Origin: Acidobacteriota bacterium
Lineage (GTDB): Bacteria; Acidobacteriota; Terriglobia; Terriglobales; Acidobacteriaceae
Assembly: GCA_021841795.1 (NCBI GenBank)
Contig: JAKCDN010000188.1
Coordinates: 1-6,436, forward strand
Reading direction: 5' to 3'
Length of the DNA stretch: 6,436 nt
A program made the position numbers and the translations under genes. Below, piece after piece: positions 1-5,977 of the stretch (its first letter is position 1; each line of letters begins with the position of its first letter). The notes below the pieces were generated by a model. That model had not been told where the DNA came from. It did not search any database and saw nothing but the letters and a program-made list of their open reading frames with translations.

Positions 1-579
1 GAACGCCACCTGCGCGTCGTAGGTCGCCCGCGGCAGTGACTGGAAGTTCAGCAGGTTCACCGTCTGCTGGTGCAGCTCATCCATCGCGCCGCGCCCAAAT
101 TCGCTCGCCGGCGTCAGCACCGTGGCCGCCGCAAAACGGATCGGCGCCCCCTGCTGCAGCCGTTGCAGCAAGAGCGCGGGCGCAATCACCGCCGGATGCG
201 CCGGCACCACCGCCGGCGTGAACAGATCCACCGACGAAGACCCGCCGCCCAGCCACGGCGCGCGCACCAGCACTCCTGCCTCCTGGTCCAGCGCCCCCGA
301 TAGATCCAGCACCGTCGAGCCGGCGCGCACCGCCTGCTCCCAATAGCGCCGCGTCAGCTTCTCCGACCCGCAGAAAAACGTAAAATCCGCGCGCTCGAAC
401 GCCTCCGAGCTGATCGCCTGGATAAACGTCACCTCGTCGCCCATCTGGTCCATTTGTCCCTGGGTCTCCTCTTCGTCCAGAAGAGCAAAGGTCGCTGCCG
501 CAAGCGGCGACTCTGAAAATACGTCCTTCAGCTCCCGGCTGAGCAGACTCGATGCGCCGGCAATGGCAATCTTGTACAC
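1..579 (-). CDS. Usg-like aspartate-semialdehyde dehydrogenase homologue (partial, 3' end beyond window)
   Basis: 193 codons are visible; the C-terminal part lies beyond the left edge. The GTG start at 579 is chosen because an AAGGA ribosome site lies 5 bases upstream and because it puts the nucleotide-binding strand at the N terminus (MYKIAIAGASSLLSREL, the Rossmann glycine-motif region of the Asd/ArgC fold). Around residues 158-183 is the stretch ASEFGRGAMDELHQQTVNLL followed by NFQSLP, which resembles the Asd dimerisation-domain entry and in particular the Usg branch. True dehydrogenases carry an active-site Cys in an N-P-N-C type motif; here the equivalent stretch is VVPAHPAV (about 124-131), with no Cys. 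The only visible Cys is C70, which is not at that site. E. coli Usg also lacks the Cys. It lies 83 bases downstream of pssA. I infer a paralogue of unknown function rather than the lysine/threonine pathway enzyme; the missing half prevents a firm call. Confidence 0.75.
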   Translation of the reverse strand, partial: MYKIAIAGASSLLSRELKDVFSESPLAAATFALLDEEETQGQMDQMGDEVTFIQAISSEAFERADFTFFCGSEKLTRRYWEQAVRAGSTVLDLSGALDQEAGVLVRAPWLGGGSSSVDLFTPAVVPAHPAVIAPALLLQRLQQGAPIRFAAATVLTPASEFGRGAMDELHQQTVNLLNFQSLPRATYDAQVAF

Positions 580-662
580 AAAGTTCCTTCAGTGTTGCGG
601 GTAAACGAGGTTGCGAACCGGCGGCGCCTCGGTGGCTCGCCCGGCCCAGGTCTGCGCAGATT

Positions 663-1565
663 CTACTCTGAAAATCGCGGCCCCAGCGACTCCCGATCGG
701 CGGAAACGCTCGCCGCGGGCTGCGCTGACCGCTTCCTCCGCCGGCGCTGCCAGCTATAGGCTGCGCGCGCCCAGATCCCTGAAAACATATAGGCCAGCGC
801 CGCCAGAAACATCGTCACATTCGAATACCGGAAAACAATATACGCAATCAGCGCCAGCAGCACGATCAGTTGGAACGGCTGGCTGCGCGACAGGTTGATC
901 TCCTTGCCCGACCAGAATCGCCACGTGCTCACCATCAGGAACGCCGTCAGCCCCACCAGCAGCAGCCACGCCAGCGCGATATACCAGTACTGGTCCGGAA
1001 TTCCATACACCAGGTGCACGCTCGCCGCCAGCAGCCCCGCTGCCGCGGGTATCGGCATCCCTACAAAATATTTCCGGTCCGGACGCCCCGGATTGCGCGG
1101 CTGCGCATCGTGGCTGCTGTTGAAGCGCGCCAGCCGCGATGCCCCGCCCAGCAAAAACAGAAAACAGGTGAAGATTCCCGCCTGCAGCAGGTGCATCCGC
1201 AGCTCCGGATGCATCATGCCGGGAAGAAAATGAAATCCCCAGATGAATGCCAGCAGGCTCGGCGCCACACCGAACGTCACCACATCCGCCAGCGAATCCA
1301 GCTCCCGCCCAAACTCGCTCGTCGTGTTCGTCATGCGCGCAATCCGTCCGTCCAGCGCGTCGAACGGTATGGCAAACAGAATCGCGATCGCCGCCCAGTC
1401 CAGATGCGTCCGCGCATCTCCGCTGATGGCGTCGATCGTCTGCGTAATCGAAAAATATCCCGCCGCCAGGCTCCCCGCTGTAAACAGAGAGGGCAGCAGG
1501 TACATCCCCCGCCGCAGCCGGGGATGCGGCTTCGACTTCATCTGTCCAAAGTCGAAGTGGTTCAT
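663..1565 (-). CDS. pssA: CDP-diacylglycerol--serine O-phosphatidyltransferase (phosphatidylserine synthase)
   Basis: 300 aa integral membrane enzyme that transfers the phosphatidyl group from CDP-diacylglycerol to L-serine, giving phosphatidylserine and CMP. The CDP-alcohol phosphatidyltransferase signature D-x2-D-G-x2-A-R-x8-G-x3-D-x3-D is complete: D69, D72, G73, A76, R77, G86, D90, D94. Hydrophobic segments recur at roughly 23-41, 57-68, 97-112, 128-142, 170-187, 194-212, 231-246 and 250-265. An Arg-rich tail (RRRRKR, about 274-279) should sit in the cytoplasm. The frame is open further upstream, but ATG 1565 overlaps the psd stop as ATGA and has a GGGAGAG site just upstream inside psd, so translation is probably coupled. 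The family is the membrane (Bacillus-type) PssA rather than the E. coli PLD-like type. Its product is the substrate of the Psd encoded immediately upstream. At 300 aa it is somewhat long, owing to the tail. Confidence 0.93.
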   Translation of the reverse strand: MNHFDFGQMKSKPHPRLRRGMYLLPSLFTAGSLAAGYFSITQTIDAISGDARTHLDWAAIAILFAIPFDALDGRIARMTNTTSEFGRELDSLADVVTFGVAPSLLAFIWGFHFLPGMMHPELRMHLLQAGIFTCFLFLLGGASRLARFNSSHDAQPRNPGRPDRKYFVGMPIPAAAGLLAASVHLVYGIPDQYWYIALAWLLLVGLTAFLMVSTWRFWSGKEINLSRSQPFQLIVLLALIAYIVFRYSNVTMFLAALAYMFSGIWARAAYSWQRRRRKRSAQPAASVSADRESLGPRFSE

Positions 1566-2200
1566 GTGCGCTCTCCCGGAGAAGCCGCCAGCACGCTGGC
1601 GCCGCCCTTCACCCGTTCGCCCACCTTCACCCGTATCTCCGCATTGGCCGGAAGCAGCACGTCCACGCGCGAGCCGAACTTGATCAGCCCCACCCGCTCC
1701 CCGCGCTCCACCGTCTGCCCCTCGCTGCAGTTGCACACAATCCGCCGCGCCAGCAGGCCCGCGATCTGCTTGAATGTCACTTCGATGCCCGCATCCGCGC
1801 CCGCGCCCTGCACCGTAATCGCCGTCTGCTCGTTCCGCTCCGCCGACGCCGGATTCATCGCATTCAGAAACGCGCCCTTCTGATACTGAACGCGGCTCAC
1901 CCGTCCGCCGATCGGCGCCCGGTTCACGTGCACGTTAAATACGCTCAGGAAGATGCTGATCCGCTGCCGCGGACCCTCCGGCGTCGCAATCGACACCGTC
2001 TCGGTCACCAGTCCGTCCCCGGGCGATACAATCAGCCCCGCGCCGGCTGGAATCGTCCGCCGGGGATCGCGGAAAAACCAGAGAAAGAACCCGGCCAGAA
2101 CCACAGGGGCCACTCCCCAGCCCCAGCTGCCGGTAAACCATACCGACGCCGCGGCCACCACCAACAGGCTGAATGCGTAAATGTAACCGTCGCGAACCAT
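1562..2200 (-). CDS. psd: Phosphatidylserine decarboxylase proenzyme (short PSD-A type)
   Basis: 212 aa from the ATG at 2200. It decarboxylates phosphatidylserine to phosphatidylethanolamine using a pyruvoyl group made by self-cleavage. The cleavage site is visible as [10 protein letters not shown], with the Gly-Ser pair at about 176-177; Ser177 would become the pyruvoyl group of the small alpha chain. Other conserved blocks are WFFRDPRR (about 42-49), SPGDG (about 59-63, with a likely proteolytic Asp) and FNVHVNRAP (about 88-96). Two N-terminal hydrophobic stretches (about 9-22 and 29-43) should hold it at the inner membrane. Length and sequence fit the short class rather than the ~320 aa E. 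coli type. The frame also allows TTG at 2209, but no ribosome site precedes it, whereas ATG 2200 has GGGG three bases away and a TATAAT box 11 bases upstream. Its 3' end overlaps pssA by 4 bases. Confidence 0.93.
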   Translation of the reverse strand: MVRDGYIYAFSLLVVAAASVWFTGSWGWGVAPVVLAGFFLWFFRDPRRTIPAGAGLIVSPGDGLVTETVSIATPEGPRQRISIFLSVFNVHVNRAPIGGRVSRVQYQKGAFLNAMNPASAERNEQTAITVQGAGADAGIEVTFKQIAGLLARRIVCNCSEGQTVERGERVGLIKFGSRVDVLLPANAEIRVKVGERVKGGASVLAASPGERT

Positions 2201-2211
2201 TGTCCCCAACG

Positions 2212-2217
2212 ATTATA
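2212..2217 (-). promoter_or_regulatory. psd: Candidate -10 box for psd, nearly leaderless
   Basis: On the minus strand the hexamer TATAAT is a perfect sigma-70 -10 match, 11 bases before the psd ATG at 2200. Transcription would begin near 2205, leaving a leader of only about 5 bases. No convincing -35 is present at 16-18 bases spacing (GGCCAC at 17), and there is no TGn extension, so this could be chance. psd may instead, or also, be read from the upstream ydcH transcript. Confidence 0.3.
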
Positions 2218-2335
2218 CGGTGCTTTCCGCCGGCGTGGCCCTTCTGTCTCTCTTGCCGGCGCACACTCCCCATCCAGGCGCCGTCAAGGCGTTCCACCGG
2301 GCAAGAAACCGTCAAAAACCCTGTCGCTGCCGCTC

Positions 2336-2545
2336 TTATGCCACCGCCGGCATCTGCCGCTCGATGGCAAAGATCAGATCCTTGGCGTGCAGCTTCAGCT
2401 TCTTCAGCCGTACTTCCTCAAGCTGCTCGTCTTCGCTCAAATAGGGCTTATCCAGCAATTCTTGCAGACGCTGAGCGTAGCGGGTATGTTCGGCGTGAAG
2501 GCGATCAAGCTCTTCGCTCAGCGCGGGAACCTGTACTTCGTCCAT
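2336..2545 (-). CDS. YdcH/DUF465 family small protein
   Basis: 69 aa protein, acidic in its first half and Lys-rich later, almost entirely predicted helix. The pattern of an N-terminal helix (EELDRLHAEHTRYAQRLQEL), a short turn at DKPYLSEDEQ, then LEEVRLKKLKLHAKDLI matches the DUF465/YdcH family, small helical-hairpin or coiled-coil proteins of unknown function. The ATG at 2545 is supported by a strong GGAGG site six bases upstream. It sits alone between rimI (253 bases upstream) and psd (about 135 bases downstream), so the neighbours say little about its role. There are no membrane segments, signal peptide or metal motifs. The length is normal for the family, so this is not a fragment. The family assignment rests on the pattern of the second helix. 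Confidence 0.8.
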   Translation of the reverse strand: MDEVQVPALSEELDRLHAEHTRYAQRLQELLDKPYLSEDEQLEEVRLKKLKLHAKDLIFAIERQMPAVA

Positions 2546-2611
2546 CCAGCACCTCCATGGCGGCTCAGTAGGCGCAATCGGCTGCAGCCGCCGGTTTTCT
2601 CAGAACATTTA

Positions 2612-2641
2612 CATATATCGCTGCCATCGCCCATTCGGCAA
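2612..2641 (-). promoter_or_regulatory. Candidate sigma-70 promoter for ydcH
   Basis: In the 253-base gap downstream of rimI, the minus strand shows TTGCCG (2641-2636, 4 of 6 to the -35 consensus), an 18-base spacer and TATATG (2617-2612, 4 of 6 to the -10). The AT-rich patch around it stands out in this G+C-rich segment. Transcription would begin near 2605, giving a leader of about 60 bases that includes the 12-base palindrome CGGCTGCAGCCG (2579-2590). Weak matches; no other promoter was evident for ydcH. Confidence 0.25.
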
Positions 2642-2798
2642 GCGCCAAAATCATCCAAAGTCATCCCACCCTGTGGATTTTCAAGCCGCGGCCGCAACCA
2701 CGGCACGCCAGCCCGCACCACAACTCCGGCAGCCCTGCCCAGAGCCCGGCCCGCGCTTGGCGCATTTGATCCGTGGTTGGCTGAAAGGCTTGATGCCT

Positions 2799-3275
2799 TC
2801 AGAGCAGCTTCCGCCGCATCAGCACCGCGTCCTCCACCGGATCGGCATAATATCCCCGCCGCGTCCCCGCTCCGGCAAATCCCAGCGCCTCGTAAAAGCC
2901 CCTCGCCCGCCCGTTGGACGCCCGCACCTCGAGCAGCAGCTCGTCCACGCCCCCAGCCTTCAGTTCCGTCCCCAGCGCCTCCAGCAGCCGCCGGCCCAGT
3001 CCGCGCCCCTGCCACTCCGCGGCCACTGCAATGCTCTCCAGCTCCGCCTCCGGCGGCAGCAGCCTTGCCACCGCAAAGCCCAGAATCGGCGCCGGCCCGC
3101 GCCACGCCGCCACCAGCGCAATCCGGCGCGGCGTCGCATCCCGCCCCACCGCCTGGCGATACTCCGCCTCCGGCCAGCGCGGCGCCTCGTCCAGTCCTGC
3201 GGCCACCGCCATCACCTGCGCCACGTCCGCGGCTTCCATGCGCCGGATCGCAATCGCTTCCCCGCAGCCGCTCAC
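2799..3275 (-). CDS. rimI: Ribosomal protein S18-alanine N-acetyltransferase
   Basis: 158 aa GNAT-fold enzyme that acetylates the N-terminal alanine of ribosomal protein S18 using acetyl-CoA. The acetyl-CoA loop Q-G-R-G-L-G (89-94) fits the Q/R-x-x-G-x-G/A motif A, preceded by the LESIAV strand. The RimI-type block LLLEVRASNGRARGFYEALGF (113-133, described in two parts: E116 in LEVR and Y128 in FYEALGF) keeps the Glu and Tyr, 12 residues apart, that act as general base and acid in Salmonella RimI. The tail RGYYADPVEDAVLM is also typical. The GTG at 3275 is chosen because it overlaps the tsaB stop as GTGA, has GAAGGG upstream, and includes the first strand (AIAIRRMEAAD); the first internal ATG would cut that strand. 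Adjacency to tsaB is common in bacteria and supports RimI over a generic GNAT. Confidence 0.88.
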   Translation of the reverse strand: MSGCGEAIAIRRMEAADVAQVMAVAAGLDEAPRWPEAEYRQAVGRDATPRRIALVAAWRGPAPILGFAVARLLPPEAELESIAVAAEWQGRGLGRRLLEALGTELKAGGVDELLLEVRASNGRARGFYEALGFAGAGTRRGYYADPVEDAVLMRRKLL

Positions 3276-3976
3276 GCGCCCTTCTTTTCCGCCGCTGCCG
3301 CCTGTCCCACCACGTCCGCGCCCAGGATCTCCGCATCCGACCGGCGCAGATAGTGCCCGTCCAGAAGCGCCAGGTCCACCGCCCCGCCGGCAGTCAGCCG
3401 CGCCTCGCCGGCTCTGAACGTGTCGGCCGCCAGCGGCGGCGGCGTCCGCACCAGTTGCGTTCGCGGCCATACCCGCGCCAGCACCGCCGCCGCGCCCTCG
3501 TCGCACACTGCCACCCGTGCCGGCCTGCAGGCCATTGCCGCCAGCTCTTCCGCTCCGGCCACAAGCTCCGCTGCGCCCAGCCCCGTTCCCTCCAGCCGCA
3601 GATACACCTCGCCCCGTTGCGCATCCAGCGCCGCGCACGGCACTCCGGACTTCCGCGACAGCACCTCCAGCCGCGACAGCGCCGCCACCGGTATCTCCGC
3701 GCCCTGCGCCAGTCCCTTGGCCGCGCTCACGCCCACGCGCACCCCGGTAAAGCTCCCCGGTCCGTTCACCACAACAATCCCGTCAACATCCCGCAGTTCC
3801 CGCCCGGCGCCGTCGAGCAGCTCCGCCACGGCGGCGATCAGCGTGGCCGAGTAGGTGCGTCCGGCCAGCTCCGTCTGCCCATAGATCTCCAGATCGCGCC
3901 CGGGAATCCGGCCCAGCGCCACAGACCCTGATGGCCCGCAGGTATCGATCGCCAGCAGAAGTGGAAAGGGATTCAT
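3272..3976 (-). CDS. tsaB: tRNA threonylcarbamoyladenosine biosynthesis protein TsaB
   Basis: 234 aa ASKHA-fold protein. TsaB is the non-catalytic partner of TsaD; with TsaE they transfer the threonylcarbamoyl group to A37 of ANN-decoding tRNAs. The N-terminal LLLAIDTCGPSGSVAL (about 6-21) is the ASKHA phosphate-1 strand, NGPGSFTGVRVG (71-82) is the TsaB hallmark, and ALDAQRGEVY (116-125) and the C-terminal GHYLRRSDAE follow the family pattern. The length is normal (about 220-240 aa). The ATG at 3976 has an AAGGCGGA site about 8 bases upstream. The gene follows the PLP enzyme by 73 bases and overlaps rimI by 4 bases. A long opposite-strand open frame runs across it, which is a G+C-rich shadow. 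tsaD, tsaE and tsaC are not in the window. Confidence 0.93.
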   Translation of the reverse strand: MNPFPLLLAIDTCGPSGSVALGRIPGRDLEIYGQTELAGRTYSATLIAAVAELLDGAGRELRDVDGIVVVNGPGSFTGVRVGVSAAKGLAQGAEIPVAALSRLEVLSRKSGVPCAALDAQRGEVYLRLEGTGLGAAELVAGAEELAAMACRPARVAVCDEGAAAVLARVWPRTQLVRTPPPLAADTFRAGEARLTAGGAVDLALLDGHYLRRSDAEILGADVVGQAAAAEKKGA

Positions 3977-4049
3977 GGTTTCAGTCCGCCTTGCCTGCGG
4001 CCCGCCTTGGTTGCATGCTCCGCCAGCCAGGCCGGCCCCGCCGGCTTCC

Positions 4050-5198
4050 TCACACCGCCTTCAGCGCCTGCTCCAGGTCCGCGATCAGGTCTTCCTTGTC
4101 CTCAATGCCGATTGAAAGCCGGATGCGCCCCTCGTTGATTCCCATCTGCCGGCGCACCTCCTCGCTCACCGAGCCGTGCGTCGTCGTCGCCGAGTGCGAC
4201 GCCAGCGACTCCACGCCCCCCAGCGACTCCGCGTTCAAAAAGATCTTGATCGCCTTCAGGAACCGCTCCGCCTCCGCGCGCGACTTCAGCTCGAAGCTCA
4301 TCATCGAGCCAAAGCCCTTCTGCTGCCGCGACGCCAGCTCGTACTGCGGATGGCTCTTCAGCCCCGGATAGGCCAGCTTCGTCACCTTGGGATGCGCGGC
4401 AAGAAACTCCGCCACCGCGCGCCCGTTCTCCTCGTGCTGGCGAATGCGCAGCGGCAGCGTCTTGATCCCCCGCAGCACCAGGAAGCACTCGAACGGCGAC
4501 ATCACCCCGCCCGCCGCCTTCTGCACCAGCAGAAAGCGTTCCTTGTGCTCCGGCCGCGTGCCGATCAGCGCCCCGCCCAGACCGTCCGAATGGCCGTTCA
4601 GGTACTTCGTCGTCGAATGCATCACGATGTCCGCGCCCAGCGCGATCGGGCTCTGCAACGCCGGAGAAAGAAACGTGTTGTCCACGCTCACCTCCGCCCC
4701 GTGCGCATGCGCGATCTTCGCCACCCCCGCAATATCCGTCAGCACCATCAGCGGATTGCTCGGCGTCTCGATGTGCACCAGCTTCGTGTTCGGCTTCATC
4801 GCCGCTTCCACGGCCTTCAGGTCGCTCGTGTCCACGTACTCCACCGCAATGCCGTACCCGGAGACAATCTGGTCGAACAGCCGCACCGTCCCCGCATACA
4901 CATCCCGCGAACACACCAGGTGGTCGCCCGCGCGCAGCATCGCCACCAGCGCCGAGATCGCCGCCATCCCGGTCGTGAATGCGTGCCCGCTCGTACCCCC
5001 TTCCAGCGCCGCCAGCGCCGTCTCCAGCCGGTCCCGCGTCGGGTTCCCCGCGCGCGAGTAATCCCAGCCGCGATCGCTCCCGATCCCGGTCAGTTCAAAC
5101 GTTGAGGACAGGTACACGGGCACATTCACCGCTCCCGTCTGTGGGTCCGGATGCTGCCCGGCATGCACTGCAAGTGTCGAGTATTTGTATGGGGACAT
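4050..5198 (-). CDS. Cystathionine gamma-synthase/gamma-lyase type PLP enzyme (Cys/Met metabolism family)
   Basis: 382 aa, full length for the family and cytosolic, probably a tetramer. The PLP lysine is K198 in HSTTKYLNGHSD; D173 in SVDNTF would pair with the pyridine nitrogen. YSRAGNPT (47-54) and Y101 in DVYAGT supply phosphate and stacking contacts, TTGMAA (75-80) binds phosphate, and R360 in RIRLSIG binds the substrate carboxylate. ESLGG (324-328) has Glu where cystathionine beta-lyases have Tyr (E. coli MetC Y338; MetB E325), so a gamma-acting enzyme is favoured: MetB-like synthase (O-succinyl- or O-acetylhomoserine plus cysteine to cystathionine) or gamma-lyase. Sequence alone does not separate these two, and sulfhydrylase activity is also possible, so no symbol is given. 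The ATG at 5198 begins the usual MSPYKYSTLAVHAG start, but no strong ribosome site is visible. No SAM riboswitch was recognised upstream. Confidence 0.88.
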   Translation of the reverse strand: MSPYKYSTLAVHAGQHPDPQTGAVNVPVYLSSTFELTGIGSDRGWDYSRAGNPTRDRLETALAALEGGTSGHAFTTGMAAISALVAMLRAGDHLVCSRDVYAGTVRLFDQIVSGYGIAVEYVDTSDLKAVEAAMKPNTKLVHIETPSNPLMVLTDIAGVAKIAHAHGAEVSVDNTFLSPALQSPIALGADIVMHSTTKYLNGHSDGLGGALIGTRPEHKERFLLVQKAAGGVMSPFECFLVLRGIKTLPLRIRQHEENGRAVAEFLAAHPKVTKLAYPGLKSHPQYELASRQQKGFGSMMSFELKSRAEAERFLKAIKIFLNAESLGGVESLASHSATTTHGSVSEEVRRQMGINEGRIRLSIGIEDKEDLIADLEQALKAV

Positions 5199-5495
5199 GG
5201 TTTCGTTCAGCGTCTCGCTGTAAGCCTCTCGTTACTAGATTACCGTGACCGGCCAGCTCCGCACCCTCCCCACGCAACAGGAACCCACCGCGCGTATGCC
5301 CCCGCCTGAACACGCCCCGCGCCTGCTCCGCAACCAGAGGATGTCCCTCGCAGTCGGGCACCTGGGAGACCAGCTCGCTACCCCGAGCCTCTCACGCCGA
5401 ATCCCTCTGCAAGCTCATAGCGCAGCCTGTAACCATCGCAAAGCCCCGAATCGTCGCACTCCATCCCACAACCTCGAACGCCCCTCACCCAGCGA

Positions 5496-5541
5496 TGTCA
5501 TCCTGACGACCCGAAGCCCAGCGGCGAAGAATGTGCGGCTG
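5496..5541 (+). repeat. Possible dispersed intergenic repeat (TGTCATCCTGA type)
   Basis: The stretch begins TGTCATCCTGACGACC and continues through CCCGAAG and GGCGAAGAATGTGCGGC. From memory it resembles a repeat found many times between genes in Acidobacteriota, with the general form TGTCATCCTGAGCGAAG, then GCGAAGGATCTGCGG. This copy would be a diverged one. The resemblance is recalled, not searched; only one copy is in the window, so repetition cannot be shown here. Confidence 0.4.
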
Positions 5542-5597
5542 CTCGTTCGAGCCTTAACCGGCTCTACTTCCCCCTTGCCAATCAACCGCCGCAACCC

Positions 5598-5741
5598 CGT
5601 CGATGAGTGCATTGGCCTGTTACCGGCAACGGTCAACCAGAAGCACTTGTCAGGCTAGCCCGTTCTACGGCAACTTGCCCGTTCGGGAGCCAGGGCGTCC
5701 GGCGACAATTGTCGCCGATCATTCCGTCTATGAGCGCATTG
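5598..5741 (+). repeat. Pair of 17-base near-identical direct repeats
   Basis: CGTCGATGAGTGCATTG (5598-5614) and CGTCTATGAGCGCATTG (5725-5741) agree at 15 of 17 bases, 127 bases apart. The second copy is also the left arm of the hairpin at 5726-5760, so the motif occurs three times in all, once inverted. No coding role is evident. Confidence 0.6.
5700..5717. repeat. Perfect 18-base palindrome
   Basis: CGGCGACAATTGTCGCCG equals its own reverse complement across all 18 bases. This suits a dimeric DNA-binding protein or a cruciform. As RNA it would be a stem with almost no loop, so an operator-like role on DNA is likelier than a terminator. It lies 8 bases before a second strong inverted repeat and about 260 bases upstream of the acyl-CoA synthetase gene. 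Confidence 0.8.
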
Positions 5742-5760
5742 CGATTATGCGCTCATAGAC
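5726..5760. repeat. 14-base perfect inverted repeat with 7-base loop
   Basis: GTCTATGAGCGCAT (5726-5739) and ATGCGCTCATAGAC (5747-5760) are exact reverse complements around the loop TGCGATT. This is a strong stem on either strand. Neither strand has a run of T after it (TCTAAGG on plus; GGAATGA on minus), so it does not look like an intrinsic terminator. An operator, a protein-binding hairpin or a remnant of an element end are all possible. Confidence 0.75.
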
Positions 5761-5851
5761 TCTAAGGATGGCATCATTGGCGTGAGCCCGTTTGCAAGGA
5801 TCTATTTGACAGAGCCAGACTGAACGAGGGCCCCGAAAGGAATCATTCGGC

Positions 5852-5920
5852 ATGAAAGGAGCGCGCGATATTGCGGCGGTACTGCCGGGATGCCTGCCGC
5901 CGGGACCAGAGGAGGAGTAA
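5852..5920 (+). CDS. Possible 22-codon leader ORF
   Basis: ATG at 5852 opens a 22-residue frame ending at TAA 5918-5920, beginning MKGARDIAAVLPGC and ending with three Glu. AAAGGA (5836-5841) lies 10 bases upstream, a usable but loose ribosome site. The frame contains a hairpin (CGGCGGTA 5874-5881 with TGCCGCCG 5895-5902, 13-base loop, one G-U pair), and its stop codon lies in the left arm of the next dyad. It has no run of one regulatory amino acid, so classic amino-acid attenuation is not suggested. It ends 57 bases before the acyl-CoA synthetase gene. It may be chance. Confidence 0.2.
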   Translation: MKGARDIAAVLPGCLPPGPEEE

Positions 5921-5940
5921 CGTACACCTAACCCGTTACT
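5916..5940. promoter_or_regulatory. Operator-like dyad upstream of the acyl-CoA synthetase gene
   Basis: AGTAACG (5916-5922) and CGTTACT (5934-5940) are exact inverted 7-base arms separated by 11 bases. The dyad centre is about 50 bases before the ATG and the right arm ends 2 bases before the candidate -35, a position where a regulator could control that promoter. If transcribed from further upstream, the arms extend to an 11-pair RNA stem (5912-5922 with 5934-5944, two G-U pairs) that would bury the GAGGAG run. Which of the two readings applies cannot be decided here. Confidence 0.4.
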
Positions 5941-5942
5941 TC

Positions 5943-5971
5943 TTGTCCTTCCCCGTTTTCATTCCTAGAAT
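5943..5971 (+). promoter_or_regulatory. Candidate leaderless promoter of the acyl-CoA synthetase gene
   Basis: TTGTCC (5943-5948, 4 of 6 to the -35 consensus), a 17-base spacer, and TAGAAT (5966-5971, 5 of 6 to the -10). Seven bases on from the -10 is the A of the ATG at 5978, so the transcript would start at or beside the initiation codon. This fits the absence of any ribosome-binding sequence before that ATG. Confidence 0.45.
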
Positions 5972-5977
5972 TGCGCC

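Larger units (their letters stand above)
5199..5977. other. Non-coding divergent intergenic region
   Basis: 779 bases between the divergent PLP-enzyme and acyl-CoA synthetase genes. Open frames of 70-140 codons occur on both strands, but none has a recognisable family pattern together with a supported start; they look like chance frames. The left part (5199-5480) shows no recognisable RNA gene. No tRNA T-loop or SAM riboswitch core was seen. The right part (5496-5977) holds a dispersed-repeat-like motif, a cluster of palindromes, a tiny possible leader ORF, hairpins and a candidate promoter, listed separately. A decayed mobile element or gene remnant is possible but cannot be shown from the sequence alone. 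Confidence 0.6.

Noticed and set aside
1566..1736. Longer N terminus for PssA (57 extra codons)
   Set aside because: The extension lies wholly inside psd in another frame and is Gly/Arg/Ala-rich. The ATG at 1565 has a ribosome site and the ATGA overlap.
1928..3931. 667-codon open frame on the plus strand
   Set aside because: It lies opposite psd, ydcH, rimI and tsaB, all of which have clear family motifs. Its product is Pro/Arg/Ala-rich low-complexity sequence with no domain, as expected of a shadow frame in G+C-rich DNA.
3977..4049. GCCGG/CCGGC hairpin as a terminator between the PLP enzyme gene and tsaB
   Set aside because: The stem is only 5 pairs, is not followed by a T-run, and suits the local G+C-rich background.
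4102..5105. Long frames of 270 (minus) and 309 (plus) codons inside the PLP enzyme gene
   Set aside because: Both overlap a full-length, motif-complete PLP enzyme and show biased composition without any family pattern.
5095..5361. 88-codon minus-strand frame running into the start of the PLP enzyme gene
   Set aside because: It overlaps a confident gene in another frame, has no family signature that I recognise, and lacks a convincing ribosome site.
5199..5400. SAM riboswitch upstream of the PLP enzyme gene
   Set aside because: I looked for a conserved SAM riboswitch core and a following terminator or anti-terminator on the minus strand and found none.
5415..5636. 73-codon minus-strand frame in the intergenic region
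   Set aside because: It covers the TGTCATCCTGA-type repeat. Frames translated from such repeats are a common source of spurious small proteins.
5778..5796. Sigma-54 promoter resemblance (TTGGC, then TTTGC)
   Set aside because: The GG and GC elements are 15 bases apart rather than the required 12, so the spacing is wrong.
5806..5811. Perfect TTGACA as a -35 box
   Set aside because: No acceptable -10 occurs 16-19 bases further on; GGCCCC stands at the 17-base position. It is mentioned only as a possible upstream start.
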